From Paragonimus skrjabini miyazakii (lineage: Eukaryota; Platyhelminthes; Trematoda; Plagiorchiida; Troglotrematidae), in contig JTDE01002330.1 of the NCBI GenBank assembly GCA_014338405.1, positions 3,024-67,023 on the forward strand: a stretch of DNA of 64,000 nt, in the 5' to 3' direction. The translations under genes were made by a program, and so were the position numbers. Positions 11,762-25,800 of the stretch are shown one piece after another. Under the pieces are notes generated by a model, which saw only the letters and a program-made list of their open reading frames with translations, was not told where the DNA came from and did no database searches. The first letter of the stretch is position 1, and each line of letters opens with the position of its first letter.

Positions 11762-11842
11762 TTTTGGCTGGAATCAAACCAGGGGCAAGAGGTGCATGTC
11801 CAAACGCGGCGAATGCCCTGCCATGTGAGCTAAGAAGTCACG
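11762..11842 (-). repeat. tRNA-like sequence / SINE head (second family)
   Basis: On the minus strand an A box TAGCTCACATGG (11821-11832) and a B box GGTTTGATTCC (11770-11780) are spaced as in a tRNA. Between them lies GCCGCGTTTGG, also present at the same relative place in the tRNA-like sequence at 61365-61444. No foldable acceptor stem is obvious, so this looks like a decayed copy of a tRNA-derived repeat, not a working tRNA gene. Confidence 0.5.
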
Positions 11843-12166
11843 TAGGGAGTTCAAACATTACAAAATTAGACTCATTTACTCGGTGAACCTTTTGTATCCT
11901 ATAGTACCCACCAAATGATGAGTCATTGGTAGCGTTAGTGCACTTCGACAAGACCAGTTGAGTTATCCTGCTTGGGCAATCAGTCCCATACGAGGTAGAT
12001 AAACTATCTCATGATAAACAATCTTATCATTCACACTTATGAAATAGATTCAAATATCTGACAATATTTTAGATAACGGATATGGTCAACTTCAAGGTGA
12101 ACATCCCCCACATTTATCATAAACTTTGAGTTCAAACAGGCCACTCAGCCGGCCAATTCTGAAAAT

Positions 12167-12535
12167 GAACCCCCGACTATTCACCAGTAACCTAAAGTGC
12201 CGCTGAACATGTTCATTAAAGTCTACGTTTTCGACCTGTCTTGGAAGTCCTAATCGCTTGATTAACGATTCAAGTCAACTGGACAGTGCTTTTATCTCCA
12301 CGAACGACCTATTCATTACCCACAAAGGAAGTTGATTGAATGTTCAGATATGATATTTCGGTCGTGCTCAGTATAACGTCTGTGGTGCAGTCGTCAGCAA
12401 GGTTTCTTCATGAAAGTGTGGCCGAAGTTCTTATCCTGGCCGTAGCAAGAATATGAACGAGTTTTAACTGAAGCGGAACTCCAATCTAGTGTTTCCGACT
12501 GCTTCTGACGAAAAGGTCTGTGGAAGGGTAACAGG
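12167..12535 (+). repeat. tRNA-derived SINE, copy 3 (plus, diverged)
   Basis: Shares the order of blocks with copy 2: cccgactattcaccagt, ttggaagtcctaatcg, tcggtcgtgctcagtataacg, a degraded A box (tggtgcagtcg near 12381) and the head gaaagtgtggccgaagttct. The B box is degraded to AGTTCTTATCC. More diverged than the copies at 3 kb and 28 kb. Confidence 0.6.
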
Positions 12536-15500
12536 TTCGATCCGCCATGGGGATGCTTCACAAATGTTAATAAATCCTATGTTACTTGACGGTTGGTAGA
12601 CTCATCAACGGCATAAGCAACGTAACTGTAAGCTTATTTACGTCTGAAGTTACTTAGTTTTCGCATATTTTCCAATACAAAAATAAAAGCATGAACCAGT
12701 TGTACGCTGCAAACGCAACTATATTTTCGGTTCCGCATTTTAGCGACGCAGATATTTTGAAGTGTCTCAATTCTAAAATTCATGTTTGATTGTGTACCCT
12801 CAGACCTTAAGCTGCTTGGGGTGTGGAAACCTTTTTAAGTTCAAGGTGATTCGCTGCGAGGAAAACTAATCAACTGGTTACGCAATGTGAAATAACCGCC
12901 AAGTTTAGTCGTTCACTGTTACCTTTTTTTCAAGCTTCTTCGTTTCCACGAGGACAGTGATTACCTGAAACCAATTCAGCGCAGGTGTTTGGACGTATTT
13001 AAAAGTGTTTGCAGCCACCTTACTGGATGAAACCGTGTGTTTTGTTCAAGATACAATATTCGCAGCGTTCTTGTTGCTAGGAACGTAGGCTGCCGATTAC
13101 TTCTGAAGTTCCCTTGCTAACGATGTGCGCTTATATTTTTTGGCTTGCCCAGCCACATTCATCAACGTAAACGTGTGAGTGAGCAACGGTGCAATGGTTC
13201 TGTTGAGTTGAACACTTAGTTGACAGCGTCGGTATGAAGGTGTGTGCTGCATTGGCACAAATATTTTACAGACGATATTTACAAAAATCAGGAGATAGCG
13301 ACAATTATATTAAAAAAAATTCAGCACCATTTTCTTGCCTGCTACATGTGTACCTGGACTGAATCACTTCGTTGTTAGAGGTGTTTTATATACTGTGTGT
13401 ACTGGCGAAACTTTCTAGACCGGAAGAAATCGCAGTTTTCAAGAGAATCCATGCAGGACGGATCCATCTGAAGAGACGTCATTATATTTGGGGAGTATTG
13501 TCAGCCGACTTAGGTTGCATGTTTCAAAAATGACATAAGTGGCACCTGCAAATTTGTCCACCGGGGGTACAGCACGTCGATTTTCAATTCAAGTCAATTT
13601 TTGTATGTCACTACCAGAGGAATCAAAATTATCGCAAAACATTGTTACCTTTTGAATAGGCGTTTTTTGTATATCCTGAAACCCTTAAACGATGTCGATC
13701 AACTGTGACGATAAAAAACAAGGAAAACGTATTTAGAGTTTAACGAGAGTCACTAGATTGATTACTTTTCCAAGGAACAGTAATACTCGAAATTAGAGAA
13801 CTTAGATAGCCCTGAGAATCGCATCCGTTTTGAATCCTGACGCTCAAGTAGTAAGGAGAGGACGTCACACTGGTTTCAGTGAGCAGCTTTTTATTCATGT
13901 GAAAAAACCTTATATTTAGACGTAAAACAGCATAGAAGAAATCAACATCTGTCTCTTGTTGATCATAATGGCCCCTGCAAATTAAACTATAAGCTGATTG
14001 GTAGAATTCAAAGTTGTCACTTCTTCACTTGGACTTACAAAACGTTTCGTCGCATCGATTAAGCTAGGCTACAGTGCTGCTTAACTCGTAGTGCTTTACC
14101 GTAATTGTAGACTATCATTATCTCCAAAGAATGGAGAATAGCCCACTGGCGCAAAATGTCACTCTGTTCATCAATTTGTACAACTGCTACGAAGGTTACA
14201 TCGGTAGAACTGACAGGTTTCCGAATAAAGGAACGTCTACCGAAATGGGTTCAGAATGTGATTGCACAGTCTACTTCAGTCGTTCCGGGATCACATGAAT
14301 CCACGGCTTCGTCTATCATATGACATATATACCACAGGATTATGAAGCCTCACGCGAATCTGCGTTATCATTTACTTTGCTGAGGCTGTTACGATTAGCC
14401 GTCTTAAGCCAGCATTGTGTGTACAAAATTCTAGTAGTTTTGCGTTGTCCGCATCACCGCACTCGCTGATTCATATCTCTTGATCTACCACGTCCATAGT
14501 GTTATACAGATATTGCTGGGTATTGCTTTTCGGTACTGAACAGGCAACAAGAGATTCTAGCCTCTAACAGTGTCCATATTCTCACGAAGCAAACTAACCG
14601 CATTAAATATAATGCTTACATGATGGCTTATTGTCGGGTTGGGTTCAGCAACTCCTACTAAGAACTGGCCAACAAAGTCGGAATTATCATTTTGCAATTA
14701 TTGTGTTAGAATTGTGACTCATCTACATGTCTGAGGAATGCAACAGCTTATGAGCTGCTAGGGGATCTCAAGCTAAAACAAAATGTGCCTTATTTCACCG
14801 GGGTTGACTGTACATTTAGATTATGATCGCCTCAATCATAAGCAAGATTTACTATTACAGTATTCTCGATTGATTACCATGAACTCAGTGCATCAGATTA
14901 ACCTAAATGGACGCCTACCTATTTAAAATTTAATCCACAACGTGTATTACACATTCAATAGGTTGTCTTGTCAAAGCTGACTGATAATCATGGGTACGTT
15001 CAGAACGACTTCATTTGCGGCCTGTGTACATCGTTCCTTTTGAATTATTGAAAAAATGTACACAAAATGATATGTGCAAAAAGGTCGTTAAGAATGTAGA
15101 CGTGAGAGAAAATTTCACTATAGAGCTCGAGAGATTGACATCTAAGCATATTTCCAGCAAAGTAAACATGCTCGAAAAGTGGGCAGACATGAAACAACAA
15201 TGAATCAACTTCTGGGACAAAGACTATTTGAAATTAAGCAAAACTAATTTAATCACAGCTTTTTCACTTTCTGTAAACTTTTCCGCCAGCTGAAATTGCT
15301 GAAATTCCCATGATTTGGATTCCGCTATTACTAATGCTCATCAATATTGTACCTTCTCATCTGCTTGTTCTTCGGCTCCAATGATTATCAGATTAGTAGT
15401 ACCCTTTCATCTTGAATCGATGAGACAAAGTTTGTTAATTAGAAATGTGGTGATTACATGATGCTTTTTTACTGTAAATCTAACACAGAACTGACTTAAT

Positions 15501-17339
15501 GGTACGGTGTCTAGCGATAACAACCAGGTTAGCTAGTTGATTATTTTGAACGGACTGTAATGCAAATGTCACGAAAAAATTGACCTTGTTGACAAAAGGT
15601 TGAACTATCTGTTGAAGTGTCCTATTGGGCAGTCACAAGTAATATAATACTCAAGTAGATTCTGTAAACACCGCATTCACAGATTAATGATTCACATTAG
15701 CAATCTGCATGATCCCTGATGAAAATGACGTCAAACATTCGTCACAGTGGGGGTTCCATTGCAACAGAATCTAGCCGCCGATATATTTCTTTGCTGACTC
15801 TGTCTTTTATCATACTTATAGCAATACGACAATTGCTTTACATTTCTCAAGATCGTGAGGCCAGCTTTGTCACTGACGTTGGCACGATCGCATTACTAGC
15901 CTATCGAATATTTGAATAGATCAGCTATAAATTCGATGCTGCATTTGCAGAGCCGAGTCCCGTCTTCTTATGTTGAAATCGTCAACTGTTTGGACGATTT
16001 TTCATGGAACTCTCAAAATCAGTGTCTCGTGGGTTCAGGGAGCGCGACAAAAGTTTTGCTAACAGAAGTAATAAATTATGCGTCTTTAGAAAAGGTCCAA
16101 GAAATCCCTCATCTTTTGGATTTTAAGCAAGCTGTCTAACCAGCAATCTATGTTTTTGTCCAGTCGGGTACGTTAAAAAATATCAGTAGTAACCATCCCG
16201 TTTTATTTCAGAGAATAAAGTCACCTTCAGCCGTGAAGCTCTATGTTACAGCATCCTTTCTTGGAGAGTAGGACATTACCAATGTGTTGTTCAAACTGAC
16301 CAACGGCTAAGTAAATGAAGTCCTCAAAACTACGCCATCCTGGCTTACATTTAGCTCGAACGACCTTAAGCTTCTGGGTACAGGCTTAATTCACACGACC
16401 CAAACGTAGCAAGTCCTATGTAAAAATGAGTCATGTGCTCAGGCATAACGCAATTCACGTAAAACGAGTAAGAACAACTCTTCTTTTTATATCGAACATC
16501 TTTATCGTTTCACTTATGAATTGAGAATTCCTGTTCATCGATTTGTTCGGTCTCATCAGTGATATTGGTTTTTTGGCGGTAAACTAATGTGATCTGCTGG
16601 ATGGTTCAGTGAGTCCTATCAAGGATCATATCTATGTCCCGATTTCTGTTGAACTATTGAATTGCTCGCCTATCCAAGCGGCAAGCCGATTTTAGTTAAA
16701 CGTCATTCGACATTGTTATCTATTCGCGCAGCAGCTAAATCGTCCATAGTGCGTCGTTCGTCCCATACACTGGCTCTGTTTATCATCCAACTGATGTATC
16801 ACTTTGCATTGCGCTCGTTACGTGGTCTATCGTTCATTTAGCAACACAAATTGCTCAGATCACCGGGTTTGTTCCACTGACGCCCACATGACTAATCACA
16901 GGTGAGGTTTCTCAATTGTATCGTTTACTTTTACTATATTTAGCACCGTGTTATACTGTTGTCATCACTGCAGCCTCCAACCTTTAAGACGGAAAAAGAT
17001 GGATTTATTAACATCCATACATGAAGATATTATTTGATGGACATTCATCTGTCAGTTATGTTTGACAGTATAAAGTGGAACTATTAACCTGGCGATGCTG
17101 ATCCGTAACGAGTTTATGCATAATCAACAAGTATTTTATGTATCCGTCATACTGTGAGACTTCTTCACCAACATCACACGTTTTACGACGCTATTGTTTT
17201 GTTTGCATTTCGAGCTTTTTTAGTTGAAAATCACTTACACTTGACCATCACGCTCCTATTCAAATAGAAATAGCAGCTATCCTCTTCAGGAAAAAAGCAA
17301 TGGACGCGACAGTCGCTCGGGGTTAACACAGCGGTCACT
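12536..17339. other. No gene recognised (12536-17339)
   Basis: Nearly 5 kb with only short ORFs. The ORF 15912-16139 plus (75 codons, with SRVPSSYVEIVNCLDDFSW) looks protein-like, but no family could be assigned and no splice context supports it. Scattered fragments near 16200-16900 may be an old retroelement but show no diagnostic motif. Confidence 0.35.
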
Positions 17340-17545
17340 GTGTCCCCCCATCTAGATGATCGGGCAACCTGATAGTCACAGGCGCAAGTGACTAATAATT
17401 TGGTATTGCACAACATTAGGTCAAAGGCGAAGAGGTCCATATGGTCGCCTTATAAAAGAGTTGAATTGTAATATGCACTACAGATGAACTCTAACAACAA
17501 CAACACTCGTGTATAATGCTCTCCTTTTAGAGAGGCTGGCTACGA
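17340..17545 (+). repeat. tRNA-derived SINE, copy 4 (plus, diverged)
   Basis: Contains gatgatcgggcaacctgat, ggcgcaagtgac and the block acaacattaggtcaaaggcg that corresponds to the A-box region of better copies. After about 17430 similarity fades to scattered matches (atatgcactacagatgaact). Identified only by alignment in the mind to copies 2 and 5. Confidence 0.5.
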
Positions 17546-19566
17546 TATCTGTCTAAAGCCACGTTACAGTCAAATGTGTGATTTTCAACTCAATACTCGT
17601 CAGTCCTCATATTTCGATCTTTCTCTAATGTGACACCGTGAAACAACACACCGAATCGCAGTGAACAGTTGATGTTTTTATTGTTGATTTTTACAAAATG
17701 TGCATCATGGGGAAAAGATTCGGAGAATGAATTGGGTGTTGGCAACTCAAGCTCATCCACATGCCACGGATTATTGCCTCTTCTCAACTTCGTTATCTAG
17801 GGCACTCCAGAGGAGCAAAGTCCAATGCCGGTTCAAATTTTTCCGAAAGAAGTACACGATAATGACTTCGGAACTATACTTAAGATATAAAATCCCTTCC
17901 GGGCAGCATCCCCATCTTCCAAAAGTGACGTATATTTCACAATGGTGTATCTTTTTCTACATTGGGTACGATTTGCGAAAGTTAAGCAGTATACAGCTGC
18001 AGCTGATTCGGTGGGTTGCACCAGGGTGTATTCAACAGCTTAGGGTGGAAAACATAATTGCTACATGATTTGTGTTGTGTTCGGAAACACGTAACTCCGC
18101 GTTCAAATCAAAGACATTTCTAAACAATCGGTGATAAATTCTGTGCTCTCAAGTTTGTCCGTAAAAAATGCCGCTGAGTACAACTGCAGTCAAATAGCAT
18201 GTTGCCGAAACACAATTGCAGCTAAATGAGAAACACAGGGAGAACTTTACAATCTATTGTCACCAAGCAACCTCAAGCAGACGAGAGGCTACACATACAT
18301 GCTAAAGATCCTTTCACGGCAGATTTTCTGCGACTAAGTTTCAAAACCCGCTGGACAGCTTTCAAGTAGATAATAAAAAACGTATCACTGCACTTGCTAT
18401 GGCCAGTTTTTTCCACTCGTAAGACGCCACGACATATGATCCTGATTGGGTGTTTAGATGAAGCCTATGCACTGGTAACTTCACCCGTTCTACGACAAAA
18501 AGACTGTAATCTAAGTACAGGGCTGGGTGAATAGCCGAACTCAGAAACCACCAACCCGACCTATCAATACCATCTCCGTTCACTACAATGTATACCGACT
18601 GTGCATATTCACCTGGTGTCTACTTACACCAACTTTAGTCATCATGTAGTGTTCAGTCCATTCCCAGAAAGGCAGACGTTGGTATACAGCATTGGACACA
18701 CCATCTGCCAGTCCTACAAACTTCCCTAAACCGAGAGTGGATCATCATGAACAGAAGAGAAACAAATATTACTTCCACAAACTGCTAATATGTTGGAACT
18801 CAAGACGTCAGATAAGAATAAAATAACACTCTCCAGGAAATGTTCAGTGAGGTACCACATTCGTTTGAAGCAGTTTACGACTGATGCATGTTCACCACGA
18901 AGTAACGATTTAACATGGAAAACAAAATTCGCACAGGCTTATCAAATGGATATCCAACAAGCAATTCACGTTGTTTCCCGTGTCAACCCGCTTAATCCGT
19001 TACTGTTCAATCGGTACCCAAAGGTGATTGTGTTTGGAAACGATGCTTAACCAAATCCCCCATTTAGTTATGCATGTGTGTTTTAGGAATTTTGTACACG
19101 TTGGAACAGTCAAAACTCTCCTCCAACGTGAAATCCAGTCATGATCATTTCTGTTCTCAGTGATGCCCGCAGTGTTCTTTATATTCTAGTGCATGACAGA
19201 TGAGAGTCGAGTGTGCGTATTTTACTGATTGGTTTTAATTTATCATAAGCTTGGATGAGGTATCGTCTCACAGCCACTCTTTGGTTCAACAGTGCTAGTT
19301 AAATAATGAATACTTCCATAATGGCATTAATGGACAAGAATGGGAATCATAGCTTAGGCTCGCCATCTAAAAATGCCACCTGAGACAATCAGTCTACGTA
19401 CACTTTGACTACCGGTAACTCATCGTTAGCTAAAGAAATAACAAAAACCACGACAAAATGACATCGACACTTTCATAATTGCGCCGAAATTAAGAAAAGA
19501 TGAAAGCGATTTTACTATAAAGCCACAACCGGTATTCGTTAGTAAATACCTAGCCTAGGATAGTGA
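17546..19566. other. No gene recognised (17546-19566); 3' flank of the minus-strand gene
   Basis: Holds ORFs of 60-122 codons (17700-18068 plus is the longest) without motifs. It lies downstream of the host gene's stop codon, so its upper part should include that gene's 3' UTR. A weak ATTAAA poly(A) signal candidate is on the minus strand at 19234-19239, about 330 bases past the stop. Confidence 0.35.
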
Positions 19567-19836
19567 TTAGTCCTTCACAAATTTGTTAACAGCATACTTT
19601 TGCGCACCTTCGAAGAAAACAGTAAATACCCACAACAACTCATGATACACTAGGGGTGCTGCAAGTGCAGCAATAATCATAAACAGATACTGTCCCATAA
19701 GAATTCCCCATGCTTGTAACCTCGTAGTATCCATTAGTTTTCCAACATTATTTTCCATCTGACATGCAATTGCTAAGCTTGGGAGTAATACAACGGGATG
19801 AGATAACCCACCTATTCGAATGGTCACGCAAAAGTA
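19567..19836 (-). CDS. Minus-strand gene, last exon with TM helix
   Basis: Acceptor tacatagtttag, then 89 codons and a TAA stop at 19567-19569. Reads YFCVTIRIGGLSHPVVLLP, SLAI, then the hydrophobic segment AWGILMGQYLFMIIAALAAP followed by LVYHELLWVFTVFF and a short basic tail KYAVNKFVKD. One or two membrane-spanning helices just before the C-terminus would anchor the protein. The stop gives a clean end to the gene. Confidence 0.7.
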   Translation of the reverse strand, partial: YFCVTIRIGGLSHPVVLLPSLAIACQMENNVGKLMDTTRLQAWGILMGQYLFMIIAALAAPLVYHELLWVFTVFFEGAQKYAVNKFVKD

Positions 19837-22800
19837 CTAAACTATGTAGGGAGGAGCTGCCCTGGTGCTTACAGTATATCCGCACACGCTTTCATTTACC
19901 AACATGACTGTATTTTGTCTACCGAATGCAATCAGATGGTGTTCAATGGGGACTTCACGAAATGCTGATGTCTGTAACTCCACGATTTGATCAGTACGCA
20001 TTCCGACAATTATCATGTCGGCAGCGCCCAAGCCGTGATTCTTATCCACTTGCTTGCTCCACGCGAATATAACCAAACTAGGAGAAATTTTCGCAAATTT
20101 CGAATTCAAGTAGGTTCAAAATATGAGTCATAAACAGTAAAGCTCGTGGATCATATCTCTGTCAGATAAAAAGCTATATGAAAATGATTGAGCCGACCAT
20201 AGCTATCTTCATTGCAGAAGCGCACGCTTAACGGGGCTTTTCTGAGGCACGATCACTAACATAGGATTTCAGCAGCTCGCAGGGAACGAACGATCAACAG
20301 CGCTAATAAGCTAGCCACTTCAAACAGATTAACGCATCCCTACAACATCATCGTAGGGCACATATTTGCACATGTGCAGCCATCATTGTCTACAGTATTT
20401 TGTGTTTGTTATTATCAGTATGAATATGAGATCTGCATGCGTACTTTTATTGGTTGTAAGTCCAACAAGCAATAGCGAATTTGCAATTAGTTCGTCTGGG
20501 AAGTGGTGAATAGTCGTTTGTGTGTAGCAGTTTGTCATCAGTAGCACACTCGGGGTTATATGAGCCATGTGTGAATTTCTTATTACGGGTTCAGACACTT
20601 ATCGATTAGACTAAGAGGTCACAACCAATGAGAAGGCCAGTAGGTTGAGAAGTTTTGTTCTCTAATTGTTGTAGTACGTGTTGTAATAGGCTGAAATCCA
20701 TTCCCAAATTATATTAACACTAAAGCGTTTATATTACTCCATCTTTAAAATTTGTATCACTTCGAACTGCTGAATTGCTTTACTCCAAGGAACGTTTCAG
20801 GAGTGACGAATAGACCATGAACAGTTTCAAAAATGGTTACTCATTGGACGAGTTTCAGATAAATCTTCAGTCTCCTTCAGTGCACCGGCCAAGAAATATA
20901 GCGCGGTGTTAGTTTATCAAGAAAATATCGGTTGACATATTAATCGTCCGATACGTGAACAGACAAGCAACTGTCCGGAGTGGGTTTAATCAGAAGGAAC
21001 GATAACAGCGAAATGTATGCATTTTGAAACAAATTGTTGTGAAATTATTAAAAGATTTCATCGGTGTTAGTTTGTTCAACTCCGAACTTACACTGCAAAC
21101 AAAAAAATGCGTATGTTACGTTTTAAAATGTGTTATTGAGCGCGTTTGTTGTTAATGGCTCTCATATATTACTAATTTTGAATAAATGGGAATAGGCGCA
21201 CTAAGAGTAGCTCAAGTGACGACACAACTGGATTCATTACGAAGCATATTTTATAACAAATCACGTGAATGATAAGCAAGACAGACTTTTATTAATTGAT
21301 GTAATGAGCATAATCCAATAACTAGTATCTGAGCATTTATTCATTTTTAATTGGGGCAGTCCGCAACCCGGTAAGTTTCGCTAAGTCAATGTTGCATACC
21401 TTGGACTCCTTACCAACGCAAATCAGAGAGGCTTTTTGCCCCAAAACGTGTGCTGTTTTTTCTTGTTCATTGTTCGTTCATAGAACCCGCATTCTTTCTA
21501 TTGAAGAAACCGGCAGTTTGGGTTGTTCTAAAACTTTGCGTCTTCAGCTCAGCAAAAACGTTTGAAGTACTCAACTTTGTGGCTTCGTAAATTAGCTGAT
21601 GGTGCAGATAAATAAATTCGCTGATCTGAATCCAAGGTAAGCCACGTTTTTGAAATTGGTTATTTCACATAAACTGTTAGAATTCACTGTTGCTTTACTG
21701 AAATGCAACGAGTTAAACAGGGTAACAATAGTGAAAAGATAGCTTGCATCCAACCCGACTCTCTTAACCAATGGCCCCGATGTCACATAAATCTATGACT
21801 ATTCACTTTGAAACTGACGCAGAAGATTACATTCGCCTTGTTAACTTGGCTTTCTTCATGAAAGAAAGAAAATGAGGGGATGACAGAGTACGCAGAAGTG
21901 GTCAGCTGTTAAGCCTGACGCTAAACTTGTTGCAAGCAGTTCATGGAACAGTCCAGTAGACGTTTTCTCCCTGTTCAACGCTATAACATGTTATCAGTTG
22001 TTAGTAAGACACAAATCTCCTGTTCTTATGTAGGTTGTGATATACCACTAGGTGGCTTAAGACGTGTCAGCGGTGACTAGAAATCTTTCACAGGCATAAA
22101 AAATAATTTCACTTTATTTTAGCTACCTGGAGGAACACGCCTCATCCTAAGCACGTCGTGCTTTGTGTTAGTAAGTCATTTTACGAGCTCACTAATGATT
22201 AATTACCATCCGTTTTGAGTGAATTTATAACTAGCTAACAAGTTAAGAGGTTCACGCGGTAGAATACATCATTCAACACTGAGATCATGACCAGATCAAA
22301 GGAGTGATACATAGCTGTCTATATTCAGTCAGTGATCAACGTAATTCAAGGACGCATTTTCTCTAACATTATTGATGATCTCTGATAGCACTCTGTTTGG
22401 GTGCGCTTTATCACTCAATGACCTCGAACTCATAGTTTAGTTGAATGATCCCTGTCTACCTGGGGCATCATTATGAGTTTACCATGAACACTGGCTAGTT
22501 GTGATGTTTGTCAGGAATACACTAATTGACAAGGCCAACAACTGTCATGGTTTCAGCACATTAATTTGAGTGGAGTTCCAGTTGGTGATAGAAATCAAAA
22601 TGTATGCCTATACAAAAATACGCCGGAAGCGCTCATATACAGTTAACTTTCTCGTACGTAATGTTTGAGCAGTTGTTTTTCCATAGCTGTCCACTTATGT
22701 AATCCTTCAGCATATGAAGACTACATCTAGCCATGTGGGCATGCTGTATAAACAAATGTGAACGAACCAATTTGATTCACTCAATAGTTCAGTTAGCAAG

Positions 22801-25800
22801 CGCTAATGTTAGTCACTCTAACAGCTGCATCTATATTGATAAGTAGAATAAACTATCCACCATTCTGCGTCGTTTCGGCTTCAGTCAGTTTACACTCGAA
22901 TTCGAAACATGCTTATATACTGGTACAAACTAAATTTATCATTTAGTGAACATCATACTAAACGAAATATACTGGGATTAAATTTTCCTGTATACTCCCA
23001 TTGACCTCATGAGCATACCTGTATACTTATCTTTCCTTATCCAGCGCACGTTGTAAACATATCGGGTTTCATCCCTGTTCAATGCACTGGCGACTATTAC
23101 TGGTGTAGCAAATTGGACCCCATCTCTCCAGTACGGTGTTGTTTTACCGATTTTTATAATCGCCCTCGTAGATGGATTGTCCACTACGATGTCTTCTTCA
23201 TCATCACAACGGAATGACTCAGATGGCAGTTTCAGTTTGGCTTGAATCTTGGGAAAAATAATTAATTTTGCTCAGGAACAATTATAAGTAACAAAAGGTA
23301 CAATGCGGAAACGTTGAATTTACAGAACTAGACTAGAGTGATAAACCAGTTGAAATGCAGTACAAACCATTTTGGTTGATTAATGTTTACAGTCATTTCA
23401 ACCTTGAGACAGTTAAAATATCATACTAGAACACAGCAGCATGTGCTATCTTAAAAAGCTGAACAAACACTAGTTTATAAGTATCGGAGGAGGCGGGTCT
23501 GTGTCCTGACCACCGATGAACTGGTTACATACGGAAAATGAAGCATGCAGCAGCAGCAGCAGCATCTTATAGACACACAACCCGTTTAAAAATGATGGTA
23601 GACCGGCGTTTGTTGGATAGCCTCCACGCGGTTTTCTCTTCTCCGCTTCAACGATAGTATTTACTCCACAAAAATCTCGGTCAAATATCGACTTTTTTCA
23701 GGCTACGGAATCGGATCAGCCACAACGTAAGCTGATGTCTACGACTGTAGATTTTGAAAAGGCGAATGCAATGTGCAGCGGCTAACCAACAAATGGCTAT
23801 GTTCATTTCTTACGTGACCACATGTTTCACAGATCAAACTACAGACGCAAGAAACGAATTCCCACTTTATTCCCGAATTAGCCAAAGATGAAGTGGAAGC
23901 GGATTGTTTAGGATATTAGTAGGATAAATAGCACATACTAGAATGTTTAGGTGAAACCACATTACTCATGACAATACTGAACGCATGCATTTAACGTTCG
24001 CATGTTGTGACATGTCGGTCTATAGGAATAATCAAGGTTGCAAACAGCTGTTTTCGATTGTTCTCAACAGGCATATACATTTACCAAAGATTGGTTGAAA
24101 GTGGCCAACCTGACGTAGACCGTTTGAACCTCATGCACCCATTAACCCGAGTTACACCTACACCTGTCATCAACTGCCCATTACGCGCTTCAAGTAAACA
24201 CAAAATACACAAAAACAAACCTACGAGCACCCAGTTAGACAGTCGTCAATAGTTTCAATGACCGTTATATCCACGTGTAGCTATATTCCCATTTTATACA
24301 TATGTCTAATGATTCCCTGTAGGCCCAATAAGAATGACCAAAAAAAAGTCGGTTACAACCTCGACTTTCCATGAATATTCTCAGTGAATCAACGGCGTCT
24401 GTCTTTACTTGACAACCAGTTAATAAGACGAAAGAACTAGTATGCAGGTGCGCATGAGCGAAATATTCTTTGTAAAGTTCAACGCATTTATATGCAAGTG
24501 AAGGCAGTTTATCAAAATGCAGGGTATATTTGTAGCTTATCCTTACTTACTCTGCCGCAGATGTCGGATGCATCAATCTGCTCCCCAACGTTTATCTTTA
24601 AACACTCGTCGACGGTAAGCACTGTTAATGGAATAGAACAAAACATCCCGTTAGTTATGTCGTTCATAAATTTTGAAGTTGAAACCCAACCACACAGGAC
24701 TGTTCGTTTGTAAAGCAACCATTGCCAAGCGTTGGTTAACAAATTAAGTTTGCGTATATTTGAACACCTATTCCATGTCACAATAGTATTGTTCACGTTA
24801 AACGAGGTATACACGTTTGTCAACGTTAATACTTTAAGTAAGTGGTTAGAACCGCATTTTGTTGTGCCCTCAGGAATACGTCAATTCTGTCCCATATATG
24901 TAATCATGCGCGTTCTGACATGTTGAAAAAAAATATGCCGAACTTTATCATTCACTCAGGATGGCAGGAAAATGTCGAGTCAAAAAATCGGTCAGTGGAG
25001 GCTATAGGATGGTGCGTTTGTTATCAAACAAGCTCTGCGTCCATAACTTCCGTTGACTGCTCTTCTGAATCGCCCGCGTTTTCATATGCTCTATACTATT
25101 TATATTGTATCATGTTGTAGTTAGCCCGATGCTGGAACATGCTTGTTTATTGTTCTAAAAACTTCACCTGATGCAAACTATCTAGTCAATTTTCTGCTAT
25201 CCAGGCACGAAAATGTAGGTTTTTAGCCATAACTCCATTTTCCATGGATATACCTATGAACGGAAATATCAATCAATATAGTTCTGTTCATTGTATACAA
25301 GCGTTGTTTGCTTTAACCCTACTACTGCCGTAAGTTTAGCCAACGGTTGAAAATCACTCATGTAAGCTCATATTAAGTCATTGAGGAGACGCAACTGAAT
25401 TGACTGCTCCAAATGCACACTGCCTGACAAGTCATCAAGCAGTTGCAAAAACTCCTGAGTCTTACCAAGTTTTTATAAACGTATTCAAATTATTTCTATT
25501 TCGAAGGTTTATTCATAATGTTGATGTAATTGCTTCCTCAGCAGTCAACCCTGTTTGGACGGCAACATCTTAGCAAACTAAAATTTTCCATTTATTTCGA
25601 TTGACAATTTTTATGCATCGAAATGAAGACACATCAAATCAGAATGATAATATGCTACATAGGTACCATCCGACTGTAGGAGGTCATTGATATTTTGTTT
25701 GAAACACTCGCATCAAAGTGTTTTTATTGATATCCACATTTAACGCAACATCCACAAGTTAGATTACCCGATGATTGTGCGTATATACTGATGTGATTCG

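Noticed and set aside
17700..18068. 122-codon plus-strand ORF, one of the longest in the window
   Set aside because: Composition and lack of motifs look like chance; an overlapping minus ORF is also open.
21592..21752. Minus-strand frame KATVNSNSLCEITNFKNV after a strong acceptor (tcgttgcatttcag)
   Set aside because: No credible donor before its stop, and including it would break the in-phase join from 23027 to 20077.
23027..24699. RYVYNVRWI in the 23-kb exon recalls the blade pattern of DPP-IV-type peptidases
   Set aside because: No GWSYGG nucleophile motif or other hydrolase signature appears downstream before the stop; a few residues of likeness are not enough.
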